Of a stretch of DNA of 57,089 bases, positions 17,953 to 25,882 are shown one piece after another. Position 1 is the stretch's first letter. Each line of letters opens with the position of its first letter. Below the pieces are notes generated by a model. The model was given only the letters and a program-made list of their open reading frames with translations, ran no database searches and was not told the DNA's origin. The stretch comes from a virus. Position numbers and translations under genes: made by a program. Location: positions 1 to 57,089 of IMG/VR virus record IMGVR_UViG_3300023084_002319; one strand, 5' to 3'.

Positions 17953-19318
17953 CAAATAACTCCTTGTACTGTGGTACAATATCTAAGATATTTTGCTTAC
18001 GTATTTCATCTAACTTTACAGTAACGTCAACAAACTCTTCTAGCCATGTACGCCCACTCCAACACATTCCATCAGAATAATCTTCGCTCATCATAAACTT
18101 GATAACACCGTTAGCTATTTTAGCAAAATCTTTTTTAACTTTTTCATCAAAATCAGTATCATTTATCCAATCTATGTGTTCTTGATAATATTCGGCTACT
18201 TGATCTTTTAAATACTGAGGTAAAACTTTGACGTTATAATATTTTGGACTATGACACATATGATGAGATACAATCGGGCGTGAGTCTGATATAGGATTGA
18301 ATCTTTCTAATCCACTCTCAGTTAACTTCCATTTCATAAACTCTACAAAATGAAATACATTCATAGGTGTGACAGTAAATGCAAACCATCCTTTGAGATT
18401 TATATTTGGATTTTGATCAATCTTTAACATGTTTTTATAAACTGCATCAAACTTTGCAGGTGTGCGTTGATAGTTAAACACATCTCCTGTGCCATCAATA
18501 CTTACTCCTAGCCTAACTTGTTTAAAGTTCTCCCACATCTTGATTAATCTATTTGGAACATTTGTAAGATTAGTGTTATATTCTAAACGCATGTCTTTTG
18601 CTGTACCATTAGCAACAATACGTTCTAAACTTTCAAAATGCTCATCAATAATCAAAGGTTCGCCGCCCACAATGTAAAGTTTTTTTGCTTTTGCAGCATA
18701 CTTTTCAAAGTTATGCCAATACATATTATTATTTTGGAACCAATCATACTGATCAGTGTAATACTTTCCTTTTTCATTTTTTACAAGTTGTATTTTTTCA
18801 TGCGTATCTTTATAGTGTGTCCTGCCTGTTAGTTTTACATGATCTTCGTACCATTTGTGACTATCAGTAGGACCACACATACGACACTTTAGATTGCAAA
18901 AGTTACCATAACGTATGTCAACAAAGTTAATATCTTGTTTACTTACATCTAATGTTCCGTCTTCGTCTGTGATTTGCACAGCTTTTTCATAATCAATGTG
19001 ATTACCAAACCAGCGTTCCCAATCTTCTTTTTCGTATTCTCTACGACTACGAATACCGTTTAGTTCTTCTTGTCTACAACGCTCACATTCAGGATGCCAT
19101 TCGCCTTTGAGCATAGCAGCACGTACTTCTTTTAAAATAGGTGCATTACGTGCTTCATTCCAGTCGTCTTTACCAGCATTATATGTTTCGCCATTTTCTT
19201 TTTTCATAATACCACGCTGCGGACTATAACTATTTGTGTTACAGCAAATACGCAAGTCGCCGTTATTACGTAGATTTATACTGTTCCAAGGCAAAGGACA
19301 AAATCTACAATCACTCAT
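17936..19318 (-). CDS. N-terminal-twitch radical SAM protein
   Basis: The cysteines that usually lie after the radical SAM core come first here: FCPLPW with C7, ICC at 25-26, and C78-x2-C81 (ECERC). This is the pattern CxxPW, dG, CC, C..C of a twitch/SPASM auxiliary cluster. The core follows with C141-x3-C145-x2-C148 and VGGEPLIIDEHF. About 200 residues after the core are poorly conserved and end in an acidic, aromatic tail. The 460-residue layout is shared by seven other genes in the window, one partial. Twitch enzymes include sugar dehydrogenases of aminoglycoside pathways; the substrate here is unknown. Confidence 0.92.
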   Translation of the reverse strand: MSDCRFCPLPWNSINLRNNGDLRICCNTNSYSPQRGIMKKENGETYNAGKDDWNEARNAPILKEVRAAMLKGEWHPECERCRQEELNGIRSRREYEKEDWERWFGNHIDYEKAVQITDEDGTLDVSKQDINFVDIRYGNFCNLKCRMCGPTDSHKWYEDHVKLTGRTHYKDTHEKIQLVKNEKGKYYTDQYDWFQNNNMYWHNFEKYAAKAKKLYIVGGEPLIIDEHFESLERIVANGTAKDMRLEYNTNLTNVPNRLIKMWENFKQVRLGVSIDGTGDVFNYQRTPAKFDAVYKNMLKIDQNPNINLKGWFAFTVTPMNVFHFVEFMKWKLTESGLERFNPISDSRPIVSHHMCHSPKYYNVKVLPQYLKDQVAEYYQEHIDWINDTDFDEKVKKDFAKIANGVIKFMMSEDYSDGMCWSGRTWLEEFVDVTVKLDEIRKQNILDIVPQYKELFDAYNK

Positions 19319-20720
19319 AGACTATCTCCTGTAATAAAGGAAATACTTCACCAAACTTTGTTTCCCAGCCACGTTGTTTGTTAATCAACTGTAAATATTC
19401 CTTTGTTTCTGGTAATCTAGCACTCCAATCCTCTGCATTCATAAAGTTGATTATACCTTTATACCTTTTTAATCCATATGGTGCTTGCAAGAACTGTTCC
19501 TTTGTTACTCCTGCTTCTTTCACTCCTGTAAATCTTTCCCAGTTTTCGTCAACCCAAGGATAAAACTCATTTTCGTATTTGTCTGTAATTTTCTTTTTTA
19601 TATGTTGAGGCAAAACTTTTACATTTAGTTGCGGAGGCCAATAAGCAAAGTGCATATTAACACCACCTGCACCTAGAGGCCATTTGTTTATCTTCTTAAA
19701 TCCTTGGTTAACTTTCCATTGTATAAACTCTGGAATATATCCAATGTTTAATGCCATGATAGTTGTAGCAGTTGTAACTTCAACTTGTGGTGAAGTGTTA
19801 TCTAATTTATGGAAAACTTCTTCTTGGTGTTCCCATTGGCTAGGATATCTAATATAATCATTGTGTTCGCCGGCTGCATCAATACTATAATGAAATCTAA
19901 CTCTTTTAAACTCGGCCCATAGGTCAAACAAATCGTCACGCCATTCTACTGCATTGCTATTATACCGTAACTCAATCTTTTCAGCATAGCCACGCTTAAT
20001 ACATTCTTCAAGTAAATCATAATGTTCGTCGATGATAAGACTTTCACCGCCTGCAAAATACAACTGATAAAGGTTTGGTACTTGATCATACAAGTCTTGC
20101 CAAAAACGTGGATTGTTTTTGTGCCAATTATAACTTGCACCATGATTTCTGCCTTTGTTATCCCACTGACTTGTGCCTTTTAGTTTTTCGTTTTTCATGT
20201 TTGGATACATTTGTTGCCATTCTTTGATCCACCCACTACTATCATGTGGACTACACATAACACAAGCAAGCTGGCATTTTGTGCCCATTCTAAGGTCAAT
20301 ATATCTAATCTTTGTAGGAATAGTTCCATCTTCATCAGTTTCAGCAGCAAGTTTTTCTAAGTCATATCTGTATCCCCAATACTGACTTTCCCAGTTACGT
20401 TTAGACAAATGTCCTGCATCTTCTTCTTTGTAACACTTTAAACAACTTGCAGGTTTTTCTCCACGTAACATCATTTTACGAACGTTACGCATATATGCAC
20501 TATTCCATGCATCTTCTAAACTTGTGTGATTAAAGTTTGCTGGAATACCATCATCGTTTTTTACAACACCAACTTCGCCGCCGCCAACTTTATTACTACT
20601 ATCAGGGTCTTGTACACTACTAGCATTAGAAGTACAACAGGTTCTCATTTTGCCGTCTGGTCTGCTAGATAGGTGTAACCATGGCAGTGCACAGAATGTA
20701 GGGGATATATTATCAGTCAT
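19311..20720 (-). CDS. N-terminal-twitch radical SAM protein, GGES variant
   Basis: The N-terminal auxiliary motif is FCALPW (C10), TCC at 28-29 and CLKC further on. The core is GTKCQLACVMCSPHDS, followed by FAGGESLIIDEHY with Ser in place of the Pro of GGEP. At 469 residues it is the longest of the group, and it is most like the protein at 43785-45167 (both have CVMCSPHDSS and YIRYP). Its start overlaps the next gene upstream by 8 bp. It probably arose by duplication within this four-gene run. Confidence 0.92.
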   Translation of the reverse strand: MTDNISPTFCALPWLHLSSRPDGKMRTCCTSNASSVQDPDSSNKVGGGEVGVVKNDDGIPANFNHTSLEDAWNSAYMRNVRKMMLRGEKPASCLKCYKEEDAGHLSKRNWESQYWGYRYDLEKLAAETDEDGTIPTKIRYIDLRMGTKCQLACVMCSPHDSSGWIKEWQQMYPNMKNEKLKGTSQWDNKGRNHGASYNWHKNNPRFWQDLYDQVPNLYQLYFAGGESLIIDEHYDLLEECIKRGYAEKIELRYNSNAVEWRDDLFDLWAEFKRVRFHYSIDAAGEHNDYIRYPSQWEHQEEVFHKLDNTSPQVEVTTATTIMALNIGYIPEFIQWKVNQGFKKINKWPLGAGGVNMHFAYWPPQLNVKVLPQHIKKKITDKYENEFYPWVDENWERFTGVKEAGVTKEQFLQAPYGLKRYKGIINFMNAEDWSARLPETKEYLQLINKQRGWETKFGEVFPLLQEIVYE

Positions 20721-21855
20721 TTATTTTATTTTTTACCATTTCGTATATGTCTGGATTGATATCTTTAAACTTAATACCTTGAAAGTTATCTAAAATATCA
20801 ATACTTTTTGCCAAAGTTTTGTATTCTGGTTCATACTTATCATTTGCTAAAACAAGTTGTTCAAAGTTAGCGCCTATACCCTTGTTCATTTTTTCTTTTC
20901 TTTCATTTATTTCAAGCTGATATATTGACAAATATTTAGGACGCTGTAAAGGATTGCACCAGAAAGATATTCCATAAGTTTCGCAAAACTTTTCTAGTTT
21001 ATCTATCATGTTAAAGTTAAGTATATTTATCGTAGCTGTATTACTCAAAATTATATTTTTACTTCTTTCTTTAAGTTGAACCCATTTTTGCACATTATTT
21101 TCAATCTGCTCCCAACTTATTCCATATCGTAAACACTCAGCCAACGAGCCAACTGCATCAAGACTAAAACTTATTTCACATTTTTTAAACATCAAAAGTT
21201 TATCTATTAGTTCTTGTTTAGGAAAAATACTTCCATTTGTATTAATGAATAAGGATACTTTACTCACATCACAACTATTATACAGTTTTTCAAAAAACTT
21301 GTCAAGATGTTTAGCGTAAAAAGGTTCTCCTCCTATAAGCCTTATACTTTCTATACTTGACAGATCTGTTTTATTCCAAACCTCAATGAACTTATTTTGA
21401 TATTGCTTATATGTTACATTTGTTCTGTTTGTAAACAAATCAATATCATTTTCGGCAAAATCATTTATAACACTTTTTGCACTACCCCATTTACTACTGG
21501 CTGCTGGACCGCACATCCTGCACATCATATTACATGTATAGTCAATACTTATTTCTAGTTCAACAGTAGAACCTGTGTCCTGTGTAAGAATATTGTTTTC
21601 CACAAGATAGTTTCCATATTGACGTCTACTTTCACGCCCAGATTCCTCATCTTCTTTGCACATCCAACAACCGGTTGGCCACTTGTTTTCTTCTAAACTT
21701 TTTTGAATATATTTAAAATGCTTGCTCTTAGATACTTCATCTAAACTATCTACTTCATACAAATATGGTGTATCACCTGTATACTTACAACATGGCAAAA
21801 TTTTGCCATCCATGTCTACCATGCTTCTTCCATTGTATGCATAAAAACAATTCAT
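20713..21855 (-). CDS. N-terminal-twitch radical SAM protein (short form)
   Basis: C3 with AYNGRS replaces the CxxPW motif, so the first part is atypical; PCC at 21-23 and CWMC follow. The core motif is YTCNMMCRMCGPAASS, then LIGGEPFYAKHL. At 380 residues it lacks part of the C-terminal extension of its neighbours. The four genes 17936-22982 are adjacent, on the same strand and overlapping by 4-8 bp where they touch, yet their sequences have diverged strongly, which argues for different substrates rather than dosage. Confidence 0.9.
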   Translation of the reverse strand: MNCFYAYNGRSMVDMDGKILPCCKYTGDTPYLYEVDSLDEVSKSKHFKYIQKSLEENKWPTGCWMCKEDEESGRESRRQYGNYLVENNILTQDTGSTVELEISIDYTCNMMCRMCGPAASSKWGSAKSVINDFAENDIDLFTNRTNVTYKQYQNKFIEVWNKTDLSSIESIRLIGGEPFYAKHLDKFFEKLYNSCDVSKVSLFINTNGSIFPKQELIDKLLMFKKCEISFSLDAVGSLAECLRYGISWEQIENNVQKWVQLKERSKNIILSNTATINILNFNMIDKLEKFCETYGISFWCNPLQRPKYLSIYQLEINERKEKMNKGIGANFEQLVLANDKYEPEYKTLAKSIDILDNFQGIKFKDINPDIYEMVKNKIND

Positions 21856-22982
21856 ACTTTCTCCAACATATAACTAGCCCAAGGATATCGATCTAAAAAC
21901 TTTTCATTACATTTATAGTCCCAAATAGTAAGAGCATAAAGTTTTAAATCTTTACAATCTTTTATTGTAGGCTGTGCCGTTTCATACATCACCTTTTGTT
22001 GAAATGCATACCAACGCCTATTAGCATTTACAAGATTCATATTTACAAATGATTTGTAAAAATCTTCTCTTACGTTTTCTGGAATAAATCTAAAGTTCAT
22101 AAAATCAAAGTTTTCTATTTCATTGTAATGAACTTTTGCTTTTGGAAACTGATTAGCCCATGCAAAAAAGTTATGTATATCTAAATAGTTTAAAATGCCG
22201 ATGCACGGATTAATACTTACATTACATTTACTATTGTAAAACTTTATAAAGTTGTTTTCAATACTTTTCCATTTACTAGGGTACCGTTGGTATTCTAGTG
22301 TGTCTTTGATTCCATCAATGCTACAGCACAGCCAAGGATTTCTAAATTTTTCAAGTGCTTCTAATATTCTCGGTTTTGCAGATGTTACATTTGTAATAAA
22401 CTCTACTTCCAAGTTTGTTTTACCCATTTCAACTAGTTTTACTAAAAACTCTTCAACCTCGGGCATTAAGAAAGGTTCACCGCCTGCAAATCTTATCTTT
22501 TCTAAATGAGGCAACTTTAACACCATTTCAAGAAACTTGGTTTGATCAGGAACAGGACTAGGAATATCTTCAACTAATGGCGTGTGTATACCCTTGCTTT
22601 GGAGTTCTAGTCCTAACTTTACAAGTTGATCTGTTTCTTGAGGCTGACACATTTTACATTGCAAGTTGCACTTATTACTTAATCTAATGTCAACAAACTT
22701 TATCCTGGGTTCAGTTTCTGTGCGCATGTCATCAAAACGCCAACTGTGATTGTATTTTTCTTCTGCTATCCAGCAGTTTTCGCAAGCAGGGTGTTTAATA
22801 CCTTTGTCTAAACTTTTTCTTATTTCTTTAAATGCTTTATGTTTTTTATAATAATCGTCTAGTTTTGTAACATCGCTCCAGTCAACTTTATAGTTGTCTA
22901 GATTGGTTTGCATACAACAATGTGTAATATTTCCAGTATTAAAGTATATACTGTTATAAGTTTTTGCGCAATGTAAAGACAT
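21852..22982 (-). CDS. N-terminal-twitch radical SAM protein (short form)
   Basis: I start it at the ATG at 22982, since the resulting N-terminus (MSLHCAKTYNS) aligns with its neighbours; a GTG at 23030 would overlap the upstream gene by 41 bp. Neither has a clear ribosome-binding site. The protein of 376 residues has HCC, then CENC as the auxiliary set, a core of SNKCNLQCKMCQPQET and FAGGEPFLMPEV. The second proline-type residue of CxxPW is lost (CAKTYNS). The upstream gene ends 7 bp before it. Confidence 0.88.
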   Translation of the reverse strand: MSLHCAKTYNSIYFNTGNITHCCMQTNLDNYKVDWSDVTKLDDYYKKHKAFKEIRKSLDKGIKHPACENCWIAEEKYNHSWRFDDMRTETEPRIKFVDIRLSNKCNLQCKMCQPQETDQLVKLGLELQSKGIHTPLVEDIPSPVPDQTKFLEMVLKLPHLEKIRFAGGEPFLMPEVEEFLVKLVEMGKTNLEVEFITNVTSAKPRILEALEKFRNPWLCCSIDGIKDTLEYQRYPSKWKSIENNFIKFYNSKCNVSINPCIGILNYLDIHNFFAWANQFPKAKVHYNEIENFDFMNFRFIPENVREDFYKSFVNMNLVNANRRWYAFQQKVMYETAQPTIKDCKDLKLYALTIWDYKCNEKFLDRYPWASYMLEKV

Positions 22983-22989
22983 ACAGTAC

Positions 22990-24078
22990 TTATTTAAACT
23001 GCTCTCCGAAAGGGTCAAACTCGATACCACATTTCATGCTACAAACTTTAAGTTTGCCGTTATCACAACCTTTTATATTCCAACTGGTTTCAATATTATC
23101 AAAGATGCCAGTTTCAAATACTGCTTTTAAGCCGTGTGTTTTAGCATTAAGTACATCTTTGCCTCCAGCGGCATCTATGAAATGCCATACTTGTTCAGTT
23201 TTAGGATCTTTATGCCACCATTTGTACATACGACCAGCAGTCCAACAACAAGGCATTGCAAGACCTTCTGCTGTTATAAACAAGTTGCCTTCGTCTTTAA
23301 CCTTACACTTAATAGGAACAACATCATAATATGAATCCATACTACCATATTTTTCTAACAACATATCTTGTTTGCTTAATGCTTTATTAAGATACTTTTT
23401 TTCAGGCTTTTTTAGTTCAGCAGTTTTATTACCTTTTTTATCAACTGCTTGATGAGATTCTTTTTTATCGCTTTTTGCAGTTACAAATCTTCCTGTTTTC
23501 TTTGCTTGGAATCTTTCAAAACCCATTGCCTTACTAAGTTCTTCTGCTTGTTCTACTTGATGTTGGTTATGTTCAAATATTAAGAAGTCCCAACGTGCTC
23601 TGCCTCCGGCAGCAATAAAACTACGCATTGCACGTTCTACATTGTCCCAGACAACACCCTGCCTGTAAATATGATTAGTGTCACTAAGACCATCCACGCT
23701 GAAAATAACAGTGCCCATCCTGCCAAAGACTTGGGCAAGTTCACGCCACCACGTTTCATCTCTTGCTCCTGCATTTGTGTTCATAGAAAGCCAAATATCT
23801 TTGTTCTGCTCTCTAAAGTATTTGAATATTTCTAGTGTATCTCGTGCAACAATAGGATCGCCTAAGTTACCACACATGTACATAGTTTTTAACTGCTTGA
23901 TAAAGTCTGGTTCAAAGATGCGTTTACAATCTTCCAGTGTAAGCTCGCTCAAATCAATATGAGGATTAACTGCACCTCCGTTTTGATTACGATCACACAT
24001 TGGACAACTAGCTTGACAGTTTTGTGTGTTTTCTAAATGTATAGTTCTAATATCTTCATACTTGTACATCGTTATCAA
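22990..24078 (-). CDS. Radical SAM/SPASM-like protein with CGN-x-GDP motif and Lys-rich linker
   Basis: C21-x3-C25-x2-C28 (TQNCQASCPMCDRN) is followed by MCGNLGDP where GGEP is expected. After the core, from about residue 205, a long Lys/Glu-rich linker (KSDKKESHQAVDKKGNK and beyond) joins to a C-terminal region with PIKC, GLAMPCCW, GCDNGKLKVCSMKCG. The proteins at 10684-11751 and 40801-41862 share the core (SVDGLSDTNHIYR, FEHNQHQ). This 362-residue member has the longest linker. It overlaps the SGNH-like gene by 23 bp. Confidence 0.9.
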   Translation of the reverse strand: MITMYKYEDIRTIHLENTQNCQASCPMCDRNQNGGAVNPHIDLSELTLEDCKRIFEPDFIKQLKTMYMCGNLGDPIVARDTLEIFKYFREQNKDIWLSMNTNAGARDETWWRELAQVFGRMGTVIFSVDGLSDTNHIYRQGVVWDNVERAMRSFIAAGGRARWDFLIFEHNQHQVEQAEELSKAMGFERFQAKKTGRFVTAKSDKKESHQAVDKKGNKTAELKKPEKKYLNKALSKQDMLLEKYGSMDSYYDVVPIKCKVKDEGNLFITAEGLAMPCCWTAGRMYKWWHKDPKTEQVWHFIDAAGGKDVLNAKTHGLKAVFETGIFDNIETSWNIKGCDNGKLKVCSMKCGIEFDPFGEQFK

Positions 24079-24721
24079 TCCAACTTTCTAGTTTGAGTAA
24101 AAAAGTTTTATGGTGTTCCTCCGGTAAATGATTACATTGATTATCGTTATAATCTAGTTTTTTGCCTAAAATATCAATCATAGGATCCCACACATCTATA
24201 TTATCATGCAACTTAATCCTTCTTAAATCAATTTTTTCAAAGTTAGGAACAATCAATATTTTTTCATACATACCTGCCATTAGGTTAATCATACCTATTG
24301 TTTTTGTAGTTTCTCTCATTGCATATCTTGGAGCAACATTTCGAAAAAAGATTCTTGAAAACCCCTTATATCTTAAATATGGACTTATAGTTTCTTTCAA
24401 CTCTTTGTCTTTTAACCAAAACCTAGGGGGTTCAACTAACCATTTTGCTAGAAACTGATGATTTTGTTCAAAAAATGACCAGTTTTGTCTCCACGGATCA
24501 GTAAGAAAAAAAATCATTACTGTCGACTCTCCGAAAAGGTTATCTTTAACAGCACGGCCTAGTTGCTGCAGAGACCAATCAAGACTGGTACCATCTCGTG
24601 CAAAGTTGTGTACTTCATATTTATTTTCTAACTTTTCAGGCCAAGTAAAATTATATATTGTTGTGTTTTTTTGAGCCCAACTGTCGCCAAATATAACTAC
24701 TCTTTTAGATTTATTCATCAT
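24056..24721 (-). CDS. SGNH/GDSL-hydrolase-like protein
   Basis: The N-terminal VVIFGDSWAQ (FGDSW at 11-15) is the nucleophile block I of SGNH hydrolases, and NFARDGTSLDWS resembles the Gly-containing block II. A terminal histidine region (NHLPEEHH) may supply the catalytic His. Family members remove or add acyl groups on glycans and lipids. No signal peptide is visible, so it would act in the cytoplasm. There are three further SGNH-like proteins in the window (49412, 51226, 53374), with GCS in place of GDS. Confidence 0.65.
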   Translation of the reverse strand: MMNKSKRVVIFGDSWAQKNTTIYNFTWPEKLENKYEVHNFARDGTSLDWSLQQLGRAVKDNLFGESTVMIFFLTDPWRQNWSFFEQNHQFLAKWLVEPPRFWLKDKELKETISPYLRYKGFSRIFFRNVAPRYAMRETTKTIGMINLMAGMYEKILIVPNFEKIDLRRIKLHDNIDVWDPMIDILGKKLDYNDNQCNHLPEEHHKTFLLKLESWIDNDVQV

Positions 24722-24932
24722 ATAGTAACCTTATATCTTTACCAGGACCAGTCTTACTTGGTAAATCACCATATTGTTCTATGTACCACTCGATTACAGC
24801 CTTATACCAGTTTTGACTATTATGATGTGCTTTTTTGTTAAACTGCCAAATATTATTATTTGTTGCTTGCATTGTGCTTAAAGCTCTGGCACTTTCTTTT
24901 TGTAACTCTCTTAAACTTAAATCTTCAATCAT
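24711..24932 (-). CDS. Small unrecognised protein (73 aa)
   Basis: It is placed in a tight chain, overlapping the genes on either side by 4 and 11 bp, which supports that it is translated. The sequence is charged and probably helical, with no Cys and no signal peptide, and it has a Trp/His/Asn-rich middle (NNNIWQFNKKAHHNSQNW). It could be a small subunit, a chaperone or a peptide substrate for the neighbouring radical SAM enzymes; none of these can be supported by a motif. Confidence 0.6.
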   Translation of the reverse strand: MIEDLSLRELQKESARALSTMQATNNNIWQFNKKAHHNSQNWYKAVIEWYIEQYGDLPSKTGPGKDIRLLYDE

Positions 24933-25882
24933 GGACGTCCTATCAACATAAATCTTTTATAACCAGGTAACTCTAGTTCTCCTGCATATTCTAATCTAGA
25001 CATAGGAAATCTTTTTTTCATATGATCAATACTGTGTACACATTCAACATGATCTTCATGCTCAAACAAGTTATTTGTTTGTATAACAAATAATGGATCA
25101 GACGGTAATGGTCTATATTTAAACTTGTAATACCATATGTGATCCATGTGTTCTGCACTTGTGTTAATAATCAAGTTTGGAATAGTTTTTTCTTTATAAC
25201 TAGTTTCTTTTTTGTAGTTTTTTACTTCGTATTCAACACCAGTCCTACTTAACCAAGGCATTACTGTTTCAGGATTTACATCATCGTCCCTCAAAGGTAA
25301 ATCAAGTTCTGCAGATTTTACTTTATAATCTTCAATCAAATCAAGATTAAAAACATAATCACTTATTTCACAAGCTGTTTTGTCAATATCAAAAACACGC
25401 ATCTTATCAAACTCAATACCTGCATTTTCTAAATATAATCTTGTTTGTCCGTACCAGCCTGCATGTACATGAATCATTTCAAACTTGTTTTGAATTTTTT
25501 CTAACTCTTGCGACATCCATATTTTACTTTTGACTTGACCTCTACTAAATGCATCAGCTAGATGAGTCATATCATATTCTTTGCGTCCATACTTGTGAAA
25601 TATATCTAACAACTTTACATTTGGTAATCGTTTACGCATTACACTAACAGTTTCAACAAAATCGATTTCGTTGTCTTCTAATAACTTAAAATAAAAGTTA
25701 AATCTTGATAGTCTTTCGGTTGCATCGCCTGCATCTGATAAACACAAGTTCTTTACACTGTTTGCTTTATTATCGCTGAAATATACACTGATTAACTGAT
25801 CTACAAATAACTTTGCAATGTAATCGTTTTCAAAGTCTAAATAATCTTGAAGTCCATATAACCAACTAGGCGGTTGCATCAA
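24929..25882 (-). CDS. Methyltransferase-like protein (Rossmann fold)
   Basis: Residues 130-317 match the protein at 45164-45769 segment by segment: MIHVHAGWYGQTRLYLE against IVIHGGWNGVLASLLF as the SAM-binding loop, VFDIDKTACE as the acidic strand, LIINTSAEHMDH as motif IV, and LPGYKRFMLIGRP against LPLYNRFLLIGEK at the end. The first 130 residues are an extra domain absent from the paralogue. SAM use is inferred from fold-like motifs. It overlaps the repeat protein upstream by 17 bp and the small gene downstream by 4 bp. Confidence 0.6.
   Translation of the reverse strand: MMQPPSWLYGLQDYLDFENDYIAKLFVDQLISVYFSDNKANSVKNLCLSDAGDATERLSRFNFYFKLLEDNEIDFVETVSVMRKRLPNVKLLDIFHKYGRKEYDMTHLADAFSRGQVKSKIWMSQELEKIQNKFEMIHVHAGWYGQTRLYLENAGIEFDKMRVFDIDKTACEISDYVFNLDLIEDYKVKSAELDLPLRDDDVNPETVMPWLSRTGVEYEVKNYKKETSYKEKTIPNLIINTSAEHMDHIWYYKFKYRPLPSDPLFVIQTNNLFEHEDHVECVHSIDHMKKRFPMSRLEYAGELELPGYKRFMLIGRP

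Noticed and set aside
22983-23030. GTG start for the twitch radical SAM gene at 21852
   Set aside because: It overlaps the upstream gene by 41 bp and does not align with the N-termini of the relatives.
24711-24932. RiPP precursor peptide for the radical SAM enzymes
   Set aside because: There is no leader-core pattern, no Cys, Ser/Thr or Gly repeat, and no cleavage motif, so I list it only as a candidate to check.
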